A stretch of 64,000 nt of DNA from Marinobacter lutaoensis (GCF_001981305.1 NZ_MSCW01000007.1:186001-250000); one strand, 5' to 3'; positions 40,894-50,068 are shown, counted from the first letter of the stretch. The notes: a model not told the origin generated them from the sequence alone. Numbers and translations: made by a program.

Positions 40894-41736
40894 ATGCCCG
40901 AACTTGGAGTCCTGGCACCCTACGATGCCTCGCCCCTGACCATCCTGGTGTTCGTCCTGGCCGCGGCCAGCTACGGCTATGCCCTACCACGTCTGCCCCG
41001 GAACCAGCGGCCAGGGGCGCTGCGGGTACTGGCGTTCGGCCTCGGGCTGCTGCTGTGTTACGGGGTGATGCAGACCCGGTTCGACTACTACGCCCAGTAC
41101 ATGTTCTTCGTGCACCGGGGCCAGCACCTGATCCTGCATCACCTGGGCCCGTTCCTGATCGCCCTGTCCAACCCTCTGCCGGTCTTCCGGTTCTGGCGGG
41201 CACGCCTGGCTCCCGATGGTCACCCCCTGCTGCGCCCGGTCGGTACCCTGTACCGGGCGCTGCAGCAGCCGGTGGTGGCGGCGCTGCTGTTCGTGGGGCT
41301 GATCTATCTGTGGCTGTGGCCGCCAATCCACTTCGACGCCATGCTCTCGCGCCCGCTGTACTGGACCATGAACTGGAGCATGCTGCTGGATGGCCTGCTG
41401 TTCTGGTGGTTGATGCTCGATGCCCGCTCCCCGGCGGGCGGGCGGACCCTCGGCTATGGCAAACGCATCCTGATCCTGGCGCTGGTGGCGCTGCCACAAA
41501 TGCTGCTGGGCGCCTGGATCGTGTTCTCCCGGGGCCAGGTGTACGACGTCTACGAGGTGTGCGGCCGGGCCTGGCCAATGGCACCGGAGACCGATCAGCT
41601 CCTGGGCGGACTGCTCACCTGGATTCCCCCGGCCATGATGAGCGTGCTCGGTATCCTGCTGCTGTTGCGCCGGGCCCTGCACGAGGACGGCCAGGCGCTG
41701 GCCAGCCAACCCGTCACAGGAGGTCGTTCCCCATGA
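40894..41736 (+). CDS. Cytochrome c oxidase assembly protein, CtaG (caa3_CtaG) family
   Basis: A 280-residue inner-membrane protein with about seven hydrophobic segments, in the caa3-type CtaG family (not the Cox11 CtaG). Conserved features are YYAQYMFFVHRGQHLILHHLGPFLIAL near 75-101 and the PQMLLGAWIVFS segment near 200. The His residues may handle copper for oxidase assembly. ATG 40894 with GGAG nine bases ahead is preferred over an in-frame TTG. It shares ATGA with the SCO gene downstream. Oxidase subunit genes are not in the window. Confidence 0.85.
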   Translation: MPELGVLAPYDASPLTILVFVLAAASYGYALPRLPRNQRPGALRVLAFGLGLLLCYGVMQTRFDYYAQYMFFVHRGQHLILHHLGPFLIALSNPLPVFRFWRARLAPDGHPLLRPVGTLYRALQQPVVAALLFVGLIYLWLWPPIHFDAMLSRPLYWTMNWSMLLDGLLFWWLMLDARSPAGGRTLGYGKRILILALVALPQMLLGAWIVFSRGQVYDVYEVCGRAWPMAPETDQLLGGLLTWIPPAMMSVLGILLLLRRALHEDGQALASQPVTGGRSP

Positions 41737-42332
41737 CTCGCGCTTACACTGGACTGCTGCTGATGGCCGCCCTGATCCTGACCGGGTGCCTCGGCCAGGA
41801 TCCACAGTGGCACGGCAAGGACATCCGCGGGCTGATGCCCGACCTGGCATTCCGGCTGAACGCCCCCAGCGGCGCACCGGTGACCCCGGAGGCCTCGGCG
41901 GGCAAGGTGCGGCTGCTGTATTTCGGCTACACGTCCTGTCCCGATGTCTGCCCGAGCACCCTGGCCGGCCTGCGCCAGGCGATCCGGCGACTGCCGGAAG
42001 CTGAACGCGACGCGGTCGAGGTGCTGTTCGTCAGCGTCGACCCCCGCCGGGATACGCCGGAGCGACTGTCCAGTTATGCCGGTTTCTACGGTGAACAGGT
42101 CACCGGCCTGACCGGACCGATCCCCGCGTTGCGCACCCTGACCCGGCGCTACCGCACCACCTTCGGTTACGACCAGCCCGATGCCGAGGGCAACTACAAC
42201 GTCTCCCATGGCAGCGCCGTGTATGTCTTCGACGGTACCGGCCGCGCCCGACTGCTGCTGCGCCCGGGGCTGTCCCCGCAACAGATCAGCGAGGACCTGG
42301 CGCGACTGATCCGCGAGTCCCGCGCCCTGTGA
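41733..42332 (+). CDS. SCO1/SenC-family copper chaperone lipoprotein
   Basis: A 199-residue protein with a lipoprotein signal (LILTGC, lipidation at C19) and a thioredoxin fold with the copper-binding CPDVC motif near 70 and a conserved His near 152 (VSHGSAVY). SCO proteins load copper into the CuA site of cytochrome oxidase subunit II. It overlaps the CtaG gene by four bases and has AGGAGG at 41718-41723, so the two form one assembly operon. Confidence 0.93.
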   Translation: MTRAYTGLLLMAALILTGCLGQDPQWHGKDIRGLMPDLAFRLNAPSGAPVTPEASAGKVRLLYFGYTSCPDVCPSTLAGLRQAIRRLPEAERDAVEVLFVSVDPRRDTPERLSSYAGFYGEQVTGLTGPIPALRTLTRRYRTTFGYDQPDAEGNYNVSHGSAVYVFDGTGRARLLLRPGLSPQQISEDLARLIRESRAL

Positions 42333-42333
42333 C

Positions 42334-42364
42334 TTGACCCTGTCGTCACTACAGGGTTTTAAAT
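42334..42364 (+). promoter_or_regulatory. MerR-family-type promoter/operator of the CDF exporter gene
   Basis: TTGACC (42334-42339) and TTAAAT (42359-42364) are 19 bases apart. The dyad ACCCTGT (42337-42343) and ACAGGGT (42351-42357), perfect arms with a 7-base centre, spans from the -35 into the spacer. This is the layout of CadR/ZntR/PbrR-controlled promoters. It starts one base after the SCO stop. No MerR-family gene is adjacent, so the regulator must be encoded elsewhere. Confidence 0.8.
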
Positions 42365-42401
42365 ACAGGGCATCACCGCGAACAACGGAGGACACGCGCG
42401 C

Positions 42402-43310
42402 ATGCACAGCCACCCGGATCACGGACACGGCCACGCCCACCATTTCAACACCCACAGCCGGGCCTTCGCCCTTGGGGTAACACTCAACCTCGCCTTCGTC
42501 GCCATTGAGGCTGCCTACGGCCTCCTGTCCGGCTCCCTGGCGCTGCTGGCGGACGCCGGCCACAACCTGAGCGACGTACTGGGGCTGGTGATGGCCTGGG
42601 GGGCCAGCTGGCTGGCCACCCGCAAAGCCACGGACAGGAACACCTACGGCCTGAAAAAATCCACCGTGCTGGCGGCGCTGTTCAACGCCCTGTTCCTGAT
42701 TGCTGCCGTCGGCGGCATTGCCTGGGAAGCCATCCGCCGCTTCAGCGACCCCGCCGAGGTCACCGGACTCACCGTCCTGGTGGTGGCCGGCATCGGGGTG
42801 CTGGTCAATGGCGCCACCATGCTGCTGTTTCTGAAAGGGCAGGACGACGACCTCAACATCCGGGGCGCGTTCCTGCACATGGCGGCGGACACCGCCGTCT
42901 CGGTGGGCGTGGTGGTGGCCGGGCTGCTGATCATGATCACCGGACAAGCGTGGATCGATCCCCTGGTCAGCCTGGTGATTGCCGTGGTGATTTTCATCGG
43001 CACCTGGCGGCTGCTGAAGGACTCGCTGAATCTGGCGGTGGACGCGGTGCCAAGGGACATTGACCCGGATGCGGTGTTTCAGCGCCTGCGGCAGCTACCG
43101 GGCGTCACCTCCGTGCACCATCTCCATATCTGGGGCCTGAGCACCACGGAAAACGCCCTCACCGTGCACCTGGTCAAACCGGAACCCGGCCACAACGACG
43201 AAGTGATCGAGGCCGCCACCGAAATGCTGGCGCACGATTTCAACATCCGCCACGTCACCATCCAGGTGGAGCAGTCCGCCAGCGGCTGCCCGAACATGGC
43301 GTACTGCTGA
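42402..43310 (+). CDS. Cation diffusion facilitator (Zn/Cd/Co efflux), CzcD/ZitB type
   Basis: A 302-residue inner-membrane exporter. The N-terminus is His-rich (HSHPDHGHGHAHHF). Six hydrophobic segments follow, with the metal-site pairs in ALLADAGHNLSDVLGL (helix 2) and HMAADTAVSVGVV (helix 5), and a C-terminal cytoplasmic domain. It extrudes Zn(II), Cd(II) or similar ions in exchange for protons. The MerR-type operator directly ahead predicts metal-induced expression. Confidence 0.94.
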   Translation: MHSHPDHGHGHAHHFNTHSRAFALGVTLNLAFVAIEAAYGLLSGSLALLADAGHNLSDVLGLVMAWGASWLATRKATDRNTYGLKKSTVLAALFNALFLIAAVGGIAWEAIRRFSDPAEVTGLTVLVVAGIGVLVNGATMLLFLKGQDDDLNIRGAFLHMAADTAVSVGVVVAGLLIMITGQAWIDPLVSLVIAVVIFIGTWRLLKDSLNLAVDAVPRDIDPDAVFQRLRQLPGVTSVHHLHIWGLSTTENALTVHLVKPEPGHNDEVIEAATEMLAHDFNIRHVTIQVEQSASGCPNMAYC

Positions 43311-43400
43311 CCTCGGCCGGACACCATGGCGCGGCCGTACCCTCGACACCGCGCACGGGGAAACTCGCGAGCGGCTTCGCCGGGCGGAGCCGTCCGACAC

Positions 43401-44318
43401 CTAGAACGCCAGGGAAATCATCACCGGAATGAAAACCAGCGCGAACAGGGTGGTCAGCAGTACGGTGCCGGCAGCCTGGCGTGGCGCGGTGTCCAGCAGC
43501 GTCGCGATCACCACCGTGTTGGCGGCGATGGGGGTGATGGCAATCAGAAACATGGCCTGATGTACGGCGGTGTCGTAGATGCCCAAGATGTGGGCGTCCA
43601 GCCACCAGAACAGGGTCGCCACCAGCGGCCAGACCACGAACTTGCCGAAGAACGCCAGGCCGGTGAACCGGAGGTTACCCGCCAGCCCGCGGAAGCTGGT
43701 GATGCTCATGCCGATGATCATCATGCCAAGCACGCTGTACGCCCCGCGCAGGTTGTCGAACAGGGGCACGAAGACATCGGGGATGCGAAAGCCGGACAGG
43801 TTCAGAGCCACCGCCGCCAGAAAAGCGTACACCGAGGGCAGCTTCAGCACCCGCAACAGCGCATCCCGCAGATCGTAGCGCCCCCGTGCGGCCAGGTAGA
43901 ACCCCACCGAATTTTCGAACAGCGTGGTCCCCAGCATGCACACGATATACAGCCCCAGCCCCTCTTCGCCGAACAGCAGCAGAGCCACCGGCACGCCGAA
44001 ATAGCCGGTGTTACCGGACCCGACGCACAGCGGAATGATGTTGGCACTGCCGTCGGTCACCACCTTTCTGGCCAGCTTCAGCTGACTGATCCCCAGCACG
44101 CAGGAGAGACCGAAGGTCAGGAACGGCAGCAGCACCACTTCCGGCGACAGGGGCGCGGCCATGACACCGGAGAACACCACCGAGGGGGTCACGATGTACA
44201 GCATGATGCCGGCCAGCTGCCGGCCGCTGGCCTCCAGATAGCGGCCGGCCACCCAACCCAGGGCCACGGTGAGATACAGCGGAATCAGCTTGACGAACAG
44301 TGCCAGGGCAGCGGCCAT
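43401..44318 (-). CDS. AEC (auxin efflux carrier) family transporter
   Basis: A 305-residue membrane protein with ten hydrophobic segments in two halves of five (LIPLYLTVALGWVAGRYL at the start; GNTGYFGVPVALLLFGEEG and the repeat-related SVLGMMIIGMSI in the middle). Bacterial AEC proteins carry dicarboxylates or similar anions; the substrate here is unknown. ATG 44318 with CGGAG six bases ahead is preferred over an upstream start at 44345. Confidence 0.88.
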   Translation of the reverse strand: MAAALALFVKLIPLYLTVALGWVAGRYLEASGRQLAGIMLYIVTPSVVFSGVMAAPLSPEVVLLPFLTFGLSCVLGISQLKLARKVVTDGSANIIPLCVGSGNTGYFGVPVALLLFGEEGLGLYIVCMLGTTLFENSVGFYLAARGRYDLRDALLRVLKLPSVYAFLAAVALNLSGFRIPDVFVPLFDNLRGAYSVLGMMIIGMSITSFRGLAGNLRFTGLAFFGKFVVWPLVATLFWWLDAHILGIYDTAVHQAMFLIAITPIAANTVVIATLLDTAPRQAAGTVLLTTLFALVFIPVMISLAF

Positions 44319-44432
44319 GGGAACTCCGTACAACCAGTCACACACGAATGGCCGAGGAGTGTATCACCGGCCAGGGCCCATTGCAGGGGGGGCGCGGCCG
44401 GAACACGACCGAATTGTCACCTTCCGGCCATT

Positions 44433-44448
44433 GCGTACAAGTGTACGC
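44433..44448. promoter_or_regulatory. Perfect palindrome resembling a FabR/DesT site
   Basis: GCGTACA-AG-TGTACGC is a 7+2+7 perfect palindrome 19 bases before the trhA ATG at 44467. It shares the GTACA half-site with the repeats in the desaturase control region (33481-33602) and with the site before the AraC gene (50459-50474). Confidence 0.6.
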
Positions 44449-44466
44449 TGAAGTACCTTTAGACCT

Positions 44467-45156
44467 ATGGCTAACACGGATACCCCCGCAATGACTCACG
44501 CATCCTCCTCTTTCGAATCCATTCACCACCGCATCGAAGAGTGGCTGAACAGCGCCACCCATGGCATTGGCGCCCTGCTCAGTGTCATTGGCACCGTCGC
44601 CCTGATCACCGGCGCGAGCCAGTCCGGCGATGCCTGGAAGATTGTCAGTTTCAGCATATTCGGCGCATCCCTGATCCTGCTTTACCTGGCCTCGGCGCTC
44701 TACCACGGCGCCCGCCGACCAGAGCTCAAGCGTGCCTTCAAGACCCTCGATCACTGCGCCATTTTCCTGCTGATCGCCGGAACCTATACGCCGTTCCTGC
44801 TGGTCAACATGCGCGGCACCGTGGGCTGGACCCTGTTCGCCGTCATCTGGTCGCTGGCGCTGACCGGGGTGGTGCTCAAGGTGATTTTCAAGAACCGCTA
44901 CAAGCTGGTTCGGGTCGGCATCTACATAGCCATGGGCTGGCTGATCACCTTCGCCTCCTCGGACCTGGTGGCCAGCCTGAGTGAGACCGCTCTGAACCTG
45001 ACCATCGCCGGTGGCATCGTCTACACCGCCGGGGTGGCGTTCTATCTGGCCGACCGCATCCCGTACATGCATTCGGTCTGGCACCTGTTCGTGATCGGCG
45101 GCAGCGCCTGCCATTTCAGCGCCATCTATTATGGCGTCCTGCCCCACACCGCCTGA
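44467..45156 (+). CDS. PAQR-family membrane homeostasis protein TrhA (hemolysin III type)
   Basis: A 229-residue protein with seven hydrophobic segments. PAQR/hemolysin III features are SATHGIGALLSVIG near 25 with the first conserved His, SALYHGARRP near 77, LDHCAIFLLIAGTYTPF near 94, and HSVWHLFVIGGSACHFSAIYYGVL at the end, which together supply the zinc-site His/Asp residues. E. coli TrhA and PAQR2 proteins control membrane fluidity through fatty-acid composition, which fits the FabR/DesT-like palindrome in its promoter. Confidence 0.92.
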   Translation: MANTDTPAMTHASSSFESIHHRIEEWLNSATHGIGALLSVIGTVALITGASQSGDAWKIVSFSIFGASLILLYLASALYHGARRPELKRAFKTLDHCAIFLLIAGTYTPFLLVNMRGTVGWTLFAVIWSLALTGVVLKVIFKNRYKLVRVGIYIAMGWLITFASSDLVASLSETALNLTIAGGIVYTAGVAFYLADRIPYMHSVWHLFVIGGSACHFSAIYYGVLPHTA

Positions 45157-45170
45157 ACGGGGCCCGCAGC

Positions 45171-45626
45171 ATGGCGAAATGGCTGGTCAAGACCGAACCG
45201 GACGAATGCAGTATCGATGACTTTGCCCGGGCGCCGGACACGCCGGTACCCTGGGATGGCGTGCGCAACTACCAGGCCCGGAATTTCCTGCGCCAGATGC
45301 AGGCGGGCGATAGCGTCTTCATCTATCACTCCAGCTGCCGGCACATCGGCATTGCCGGCATCGCCCGGGTCGTCCGGCCCGCCTACCCGGACCCAACCCA
45401 GTTCGATCCGACATCCCCCTACCACGATCCGAAAAGCCGCCCGGAACAGCCCCGCTGGGACGCGGTCGATCTGATCTTCGAGCGCAAACTGCCCCGGCTG
45501 CTGCCCCTGGACGAACTGCGCAACCTGCCCGGCCTGGCGTCGCTGCCGCTCCTGCGCAAGGGCAACCGGCTGTCGGTGATGCCGGTCAGCGAAGACGCCT
45601 GGCGGATCATTCTGGCCCACCGCTGA
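45171..45626 (+). CDS. EVE domain protein
   Basis: A 151-residue protein that is a single EVE domain (PUA-related): MAKWLVKTEPDECSIDDFAR at the start, PWDGVRNYQARNFLRQM near 27, FIYHSS near 56, and the SVMPVSEDAW near the end. EVE domains bind modified bases in DNA or RNA; the housekeeping single-domain form is widespread in proteobacteria with unknown targets. It follows trhA by 14 bases on the same strand. Confidence 0.93.
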   Translation: MAKWLVKTEPDECSIDDFARAPDTPVPWDGVRNYQARNFLRQMQAGDSVFIYHSSCRHIGIAGIARVVRPAYPDPTQFDPTSPYHDPKSRPEQPRWDAVDLIFERKLPRLLPLDELRNLPGLASLPLLRKGNRLSVMPVSEDAWRIILAHR

Positions 45627-45703
45627 CCGCGCCCCGAAAACGCTACCGCCGGGGCCGCCCCGTGAGTAAAATTGCGCCGTCCTGAATCCACGGGAGTCTT
45701 TGC

Positions 45704-46528
45704 ATGTCCACGAAAAGCCAGTCCGTCGCCGGTTTCCACACCTTGCGCCAGATCGAGTCCAGCAAGATCTTTCAGGGCGCCGTCATCGCCATCATCATTC
45801 TGTCCGCCCTGACCATCGGCGCCAAGACCTACGATCTGCCTGCCCTGGTGGAACAGACCCTCACGGTGTTGGACAACGCCATTACCGTTTTCTTCCTGGT
45901 GGAAATCCTGTTCCGCTTCGCCGCCTGCCCGGCCAAACGCCGCTTCCTGCTCGACGGCTGGAACCTGTTTGATACTCTGGTGGTGATCGGTAGCCTGATC
46001 CCGCTGGACAATTCCGATGCCGTGCTGCTCGGCCGTTTGCTGCGGATTTTCCGGGTGCTGCGGCTGGTGTCTGTGGTGCCGGAGCTGCGTTTCCTGATCA
46101 ACTCGCTGCTCAAGGCCATCCCCCGCATGGGCTACATTGCCCTACTGATGTTCATCATTTTCTACATCTACGCCGCCATGGGCGCGATGTTCTTCAGCCA
46201 CATCGACGAAACCCTGTGGGGCGATGTCGCGATCGCCATGTTGACCCTGTTCCGGGTAGCGACGTTCGAGGACTGGACCGACGTGATGTACGCCACCATG
46301 GAGCACTATCCGCTCAGCTGGCTGTACTATCTGACCTTCATTTTCCTGACCGCCTTCATCTTCCTGAACATGATGATCGGCGCCATACTGGAGGTGATGA
46401 GCGAGGAGCAGAACGCCAGGGCCGCCCAGCAGGCCCATGACGAGCGTGATGAGATTGCCCGCCAGCTCCGGGCTGTTCAGGAACAGCTACAGGAACTGAG
46501 CAGGCAGGTGGGCGACCGGCAGGAGTGA
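45704..46528 (+). CDS. One-domain voltage-gated ion channel (NaChBac/NavBac family) with an acidic filter
   Basis: A 274-residue channel subunit, expected to form homotetramers. Segments S1-S4 occupy about 25-125, with the voltage sensor LLGRLLRIFRVLRLVS (R at every third position). S5 is near 143-165, the pore helix and filter near 174-193, and S6 near 207-231. The filter reads T187-F-E-D-W-T-D193. NaChBac and NavAb have TLESW here; the Asp at 190 and 193 match engineered Ca(II)-selective NavAb variants (TLEDWSD). The C-terminal 232-270 region is a charged coiled coil as in the family. Confidence 0.9.
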   Translation: MSTKSQSVAGFHTLRQIESSKIFQGAVIAIIILSALTIGAKTYDLPALVEQTLTVLDNAITVFFLVEILFRFAACPAKRRFLLDGWNLFDTLVVIGSLIPLDNSDAVLLGRLLRIFRVLRLVSVVPELRFLINSLLKAIPRMGYIALLMFIIFYIYAAMGAMFFSHIDETLWGDVAIAMLTLFRVATFEDWTDVMYATMEHYPLSWLYYLTFIFLTAFIFLNMMIGAILEVMSEEQNARAAQQAHDERDEIARQLRAVQEQLQELSRQVGDRQE

Positions 46529-46529
46529 A

Positions 46530-46907
46530 TCAGCCGAAGGCCGGTTTGGCCATGGCCAGATGGAAAATGGCGCTGACACATACCAGCGCGGCAATGGAAG
46601 CCGTCACCCGTACCGGCTTGCCAAAAGCGGGCTTCATGGCGAACACGCCGGCGGCGATATAGCCGATCAACAGAACAATCTTGGCGATGACCCAGCCGGG
46701 CATATCGGAAATGTACCCGGTGACGAACAGCAGGGCGATGGCCGCCACCAGCAGGATCGTGTCATTGGCATGGGGAATCCAGCGCAGCGGCGTCTGGCGC
46801 CAGCCCGGCCGCCCCACCGCATCCAGCAGCAGTCGCAGGGCAAACAGGGTCACCGTCAGGTAGGCGGTGGTCATGTGCAGGTGCTTCAGAATCGCGTAGG
46901 CAGTCAT
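46530..46907 (-). CDS. SirB2-family membrane protein
   Basis: A 125-residue protein of the SirB family with four hydrophobic segments and the conserved ILKHLHMTTAYLTVTLFALR near residue 6, plus the HANDTILLVAAI segment near 46. Function is unknown. ATG 46907 is chosen because it gives the family N-terminus; the longer frame to 47000 covers the promoter dyad. It is divergent from nnrS, with the dyad 46996-47018 between them. Confidence 0.85.
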   Translation of the reverse strand: MTAYAILKHLHMTTAYLTVTLFALRLLLDAVGRPGWRQTPLRWIPHANDTILLVAAIALLFVTGYISDMPGWVIAKIVLLIGYIAAGVFAMKPAFGKPVRVTASIAALVCVSAIFHLAMAKPAFG

Positions 46908-46995
46908 AAAGATTCCCGATCCGGTTCGTAAAAGTGCCGGCCATTGTACGCAAAATACCTCCAGACAGGTATGGCCAGGAAGCCGACCCGGATAT

Positions 46996-47018
46996 AACAT
47001 TCACGACAAATGAATGTT
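46996..47018. promoter_or_regulatory. Dyad in the sirB2-nnrS divergent promoter region
   Basis: AACATTCA (46996-47003) and TGAATGTT (47011-47018) are perfect inverted 8-mers with a 7-base centre. A TATAAC -10-like element (46993-46998) overlaps its left edge. An NsrR-type regulator at 35875 in the same window makes NsrR the leading candidate, although the sequence is not a close match to the E. coli NsrR consensus. Confidence 0.6.
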
Positions 47019-47032
47019 CACGGAGCCGAATC

Positions 47033-48217
47033 ATGCAGGCTATCCCCACTTCCCCCGAACCACCCAGAGCAAGCGTCCGACAGTTGTTTGCCTATCCGTT
47101 CCGGATTTTCTTCCTGTCCATGGCCCTGCTCTCGGTGCTGGCCATCCCGGCCTGGGTACTGCAGGTGTCCGGCGCCATTCAGTTGCCTCTGGCCATGCCC
47201 GGCCTGCTCTGGCACCAGCACGAAATGCTGTTCGGGTTCCTGTCGGCCGGTATCGCCGGGTTCCTGCTGACGGCGGTCTGCGTCTGGACCCAGACCAACC
47301 GCATGCACGGCGTGCCATTGCTCCTGCTCTGGGGCGTGTGGCTGGCAGGCCGGCTGTCCCTGGCCTTCGGCGCTGGCTGGCCGGAATGGCTTGTCCAGGG
47401 ACTGAATCTGGCCTTCCTGCCACTGGTGATGATGGATGCCGGATGGCGCATCTGGCGAGCCAAACAGAAACGCCAGGTGCCCATCCTGGTGGTCCTTGGC
47501 CTGCTCTGGGCCATGCAGATTGGCTTCATTACCCGGCTGGACATGGCGTTCAGTCATGGCGCCCTGATCATGGCCATGGCCCTGATCAGCATCATTGGCG
47601 GGCGCATCACCCCGGCTTTCACCTCCGGCTGGCTGAAGCGTCAGGGCATCAACAGTCCGGCGGTACGCATGATCCCGGCCCTGGATCTCATCACCCTGTT
47701 AAGCCTGATTCTGGTACTCGCTGGCATGCTCGCCGGCATGCCCCGGACAACCGCCATCCTGTCCCTGATTGCCGCAGTGCTCATGCTGACACGCCTGTTC
47801 CACTGGAAGGGCTGGCTGACCCGCCGGGAGCCTTTGCTCTGGGTACTGCATCTGTCCATTCTCTGGGTACCGGCGGCCCTGGTTCTGCTTGCCGGCTCCC
47901 TCCTGGCGGGCTGGCCCGCCAATGCCTGGAGCCACGCGGCGGGTGCCGGCGCCATCGGCGGCCTGATTCTTGGCGTGATTGCCCGAGTGTCCCTGGGCCA
48001 CACCGGCCGGCCACTGGTGCTGCCGCGTGGCATGGTCACCGCCTTTATTGCCATCCAGATTGCGGCCTTGCTGAGAGTGCTGACGGCGTTCAAGTTCATT
48101 CCCTGGCATGCCGGCATCGGCTCGGCCAGCCTACTCTGGACCCTCGCCTACGGACTGTTCCTGATCCGATACACCGGTGTCCTTGCCCGCCCCCGGACAG
48201 ATGGCCAGGACGGGTGA
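47033..48217 (+). CDS. nnrS: NnrS family protein
   Basis: A 394-residue membrane protein with about twelve hydrophobic segments. NnrS features are YPFRIFFLSMALLSVLAIPAW near 20, LLWHQHEMLFGFLSAGIAGFLLTAV near 57-81, GRITPAFTSGWLKRQG near 189, and MTRLFHW. NnrS is a haem- and copper-containing protein of nitrosative-stress defence, often under NsrR or Nnr control. The ATG at 47033 with CGGAG eight bases ahead is preferred over a frame opening at 46934, which covers the operator. Confidence 0.92.
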   Translation: MQAIPTSPEPPRASVRQLFAYPFRIFFLSMALLSVLAIPAWVLQVSGAIQLPLAMPGLLWHQHEMLFGFLSAGIAGFLLTAVCVWTQTNRMHGVPLLLLWGVWLAGRLSLAFGAGWPEWLVQGLNLAFLPLVMMDAGWRIWRAKQKRQVPILVVLGLLWAMQIGFITRLDMAFSHGALIMAMALISIIGGRITPAFTSGWLKRQGINSPAVRMIPALDLITLLSLILVLAGMLAGMPRTTAILSLIAAVLMLTRLFHWKGWLTRREPLLWVLHLSILWVPAALVLLAGSLLAGWPANAWSHAAGAGAIGGLILGVIARVSLGHTGRPLVLPRGMVTAFIAIQIAALLRVLTAFKFIPWHAGIGSASLLWTLAYGLFLIRYTGVLARPRTDGQDG

Positions 48218-48332
48218 CACACCCAACGATACACACATGCATTCTGCAGTTATCCACTAAAGGTCAATAGTGCCTTTCCGAATACGCGGTACAGTATTGG
48301 AGACACCATTCTGTAACCGAGATATTGGCACT

Positions 48333-48842
48333 ATGTACCCGGATCATTTTGACAAAGAAGACCTGATCAAGTGTGGTCATGGCGAACTCTTCCCTGGCGA
48401 CATGCGCCTGCCCATCGATGAAATGCTCATGGTGGACCGCATCACCCACATCGCCGCCGACGACGGGCTGTACGGCAAGGGCAGCCTGGTGGCCGAGCTC
48501 GACATCGACCCGGATCTCTGGTTCTTCAAGGTCCATTTCGAGGGTGACCCGGTGATGCCCGGCTGCCTGGGCCTCGACGCCATGTGGCAACTGGTGGGGT
48601 TCTTCCTGGCCTGGAGCGGTGGCGAAGGCCGGGGGCGGGCGCTGGGCGCCGGCGAAGTGAAGTTTTTCGGCCAGGTCCTGCCCAGCAACAAACGGGTGCG
48701 CTACTACCTGGATATCAAACGGATGATCAGGCGCAAGCTCACCATGGCCATCGCCGATGGCCGCCTGGAAGTGGATGGCCGGGAAATCTACACCGCCAAG
48801 GACCTCCGGGTCGGCCTGTTCACCTCCACCGATGATTTCTAG
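48333..48842 (+). CDS. fabA: 3-hydroxydecanoyl-ACP dehydratase/isomerase FabA
   Basis: A 169-residue hot-dog-fold enzyme that dehydrates 3-hydroxydecanoyl-ACP and isomerises the product to the cis-3 form, the branch point to unsaturated fatty acids. The active-site His is H68 in [13 protein letters not shown] and the Asp D82 in GCLGLDAMW. The start at 48333 gives the standard length; an upstream ATG at 48270 would add a non-conserved leader. fabB follows 14 bases later, the usual operon. Confidence 0.97.
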   Translation: MYPDHFDKEDLIKCGHGELFPGDMRLPIDEMLMVDRITHIAADDGLYGKGSLVAELDIDPDLWFFKVHFEGDPVMPGCLGLDAMWQLVGFFLAWSGGEGRGRALGAGEVKFFGQVLPSNKRVRYYLDIKRMIRRKLTMAIADGRLEVDGREIYTAKDLRVGLFTSTDDF

Positions 48843-48856
48843 CAGGAGTTAGCAAC

Positions 48857-50068
48857 ATGCGTCGCGTTGTCATTACCGGCATGGGGATTGTCTCCAGCCT
48901 GGGCTCCAACCAGAAGGAAGTCGCCGAATCCCTCAAGGCGACCCGTTCCGGCATCGGCTTCAGCCAGGAAGCGAAGGACAATGGCCTGCGCAGCCATGTC
49001 TGCGGTCAGATCAACCTGAACCTGCCGGAGCTGATCGACCGCAAGCTCTGGCGCTTCATGTGCCCGGCCTCCGGCTACACCTACCTGGCCATGCGCGAGG
49101 CCATCGAACAGGCCGGCCTGACCGAGGAGCACATCCGCTCCGACAGTACCGGCCTGATTTTCGGCCAGGGCGGCGCCTCCACGGTGGAGTTGCTGGATTC
49201 CATCGACACCCACCGAGAGAAAGGGATCCGCCGGGTCGGCCCCTACCGGGTACCGCGCACCATGGGCAGCGCCATCAACGCCTCCCTGGCCACCGCGTTC
49301 GGCATCCGGGGTATCAACTACGGCATCACCTCCGCCTGCGCCACCAGCGCCCATGCCATCGGCCATGCCGCCGACCTGATTGCCCTGGGCCGCCAGGACA
49401 TCATGTTCGCCGGCGGCGGCGAGGACATCCACTGGAGCCTGAGCCTGCTGTTCGACGCCATGGGGGCGCTTTCCACCAAGTACAACGACACCCCGGAACT
49501 GGCCTCTCGCACCTACGATGCCGACCGGGACGGCTTCGTGATCTCCGGCGGCGGCGGCGTTCTGGCCCTGGAGGCCCTGGAGCACGCCGAGGCCCGGGGC
49601 GCCAACATCATCGCCGAAATCGTCGGTTTTGGCGCCACCTCCGACGGCGCCGACATGGTCGCGCCCAGCGGTGAAGGCGCGGTGCGCTGCATGCGTCAGG
49701 CCATGAAAAACATCGAGGGCGAGATCGCCTACATCAACACCCATGGCACCAGCACGCCGGCCGGCGACATCACCGAGCTGAAGGCAATCCGGGAAACCTT
49801 TGGCGACCGGATGCCGCCGATCAGCTCCACCAAGCCGCTGTCGGGGCACGCGCTGGGGGCCGCGGGGGTGCACGAGGCCATCTACACGCTGATCATGCAG
49901 CGGGACGGCTTCATCACGCCGTCCGCCAATATCCAGACCCTGGACGAGGGTGCCGAGGGCTACCCGATTGTCCGCGAGCGCATGGACAACCAAAACCTCG
50001 GCCTAGTGATGAGCAACAGCTTCGGCTTTGGCGGCACCAACGCCACCCTGGTGTTCAGGAAAATCTGA
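48857..50068 (+). CDS. fabB: 3-oxoacyl-ACP synthase I FabB
   Basis: A 403-residue thiolase-fold condensing enzyme that elongates the cis-3-decenoyl-ACP made by FabA. The catalytic triad is C161 in [13 protein letters not shown], a His in [11 protein letters not shown] near 298, and a His in [12 protein letters not shown] near 333. GGAG precedes the ATG. The 3' end overlaps the convergent AraC gene by 14 bases. Confidence 0.97.
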   Translation: MRRVVITGMGIVSSLGSNQKEVAESLKATRSGIGFSQEAKDNGLRSHVCGQINLNLPELIDRKLWRFMCPASGYTYLAMREAIEQAGLTEEHIRSDSTGLIFGQGGASTVELLDSIDTHREKGIRRVGPYRVPRTMGSAINASLATAFGIRGINYGITSACATSAHAIGHAADLIALGRQDIMFAGGGEDIHWSLSLLFDAMGALSTKYNDTPELASRTYDADRDGFVISGGGGVLALEALEHAEARGANIIAEIVGFGATSDGADMVAPSGEGAVRCMRQAMKNIEGEIAYINTHGTSTPAGDITELKAIRETFGDRMPPISSTKPLSGHALGAAGVHEAIYTLIMQRDGFITPSANIQTLDEGAEGYPIVRERMDNQNLGLVMSNSFGFGGTNATLVFRKI

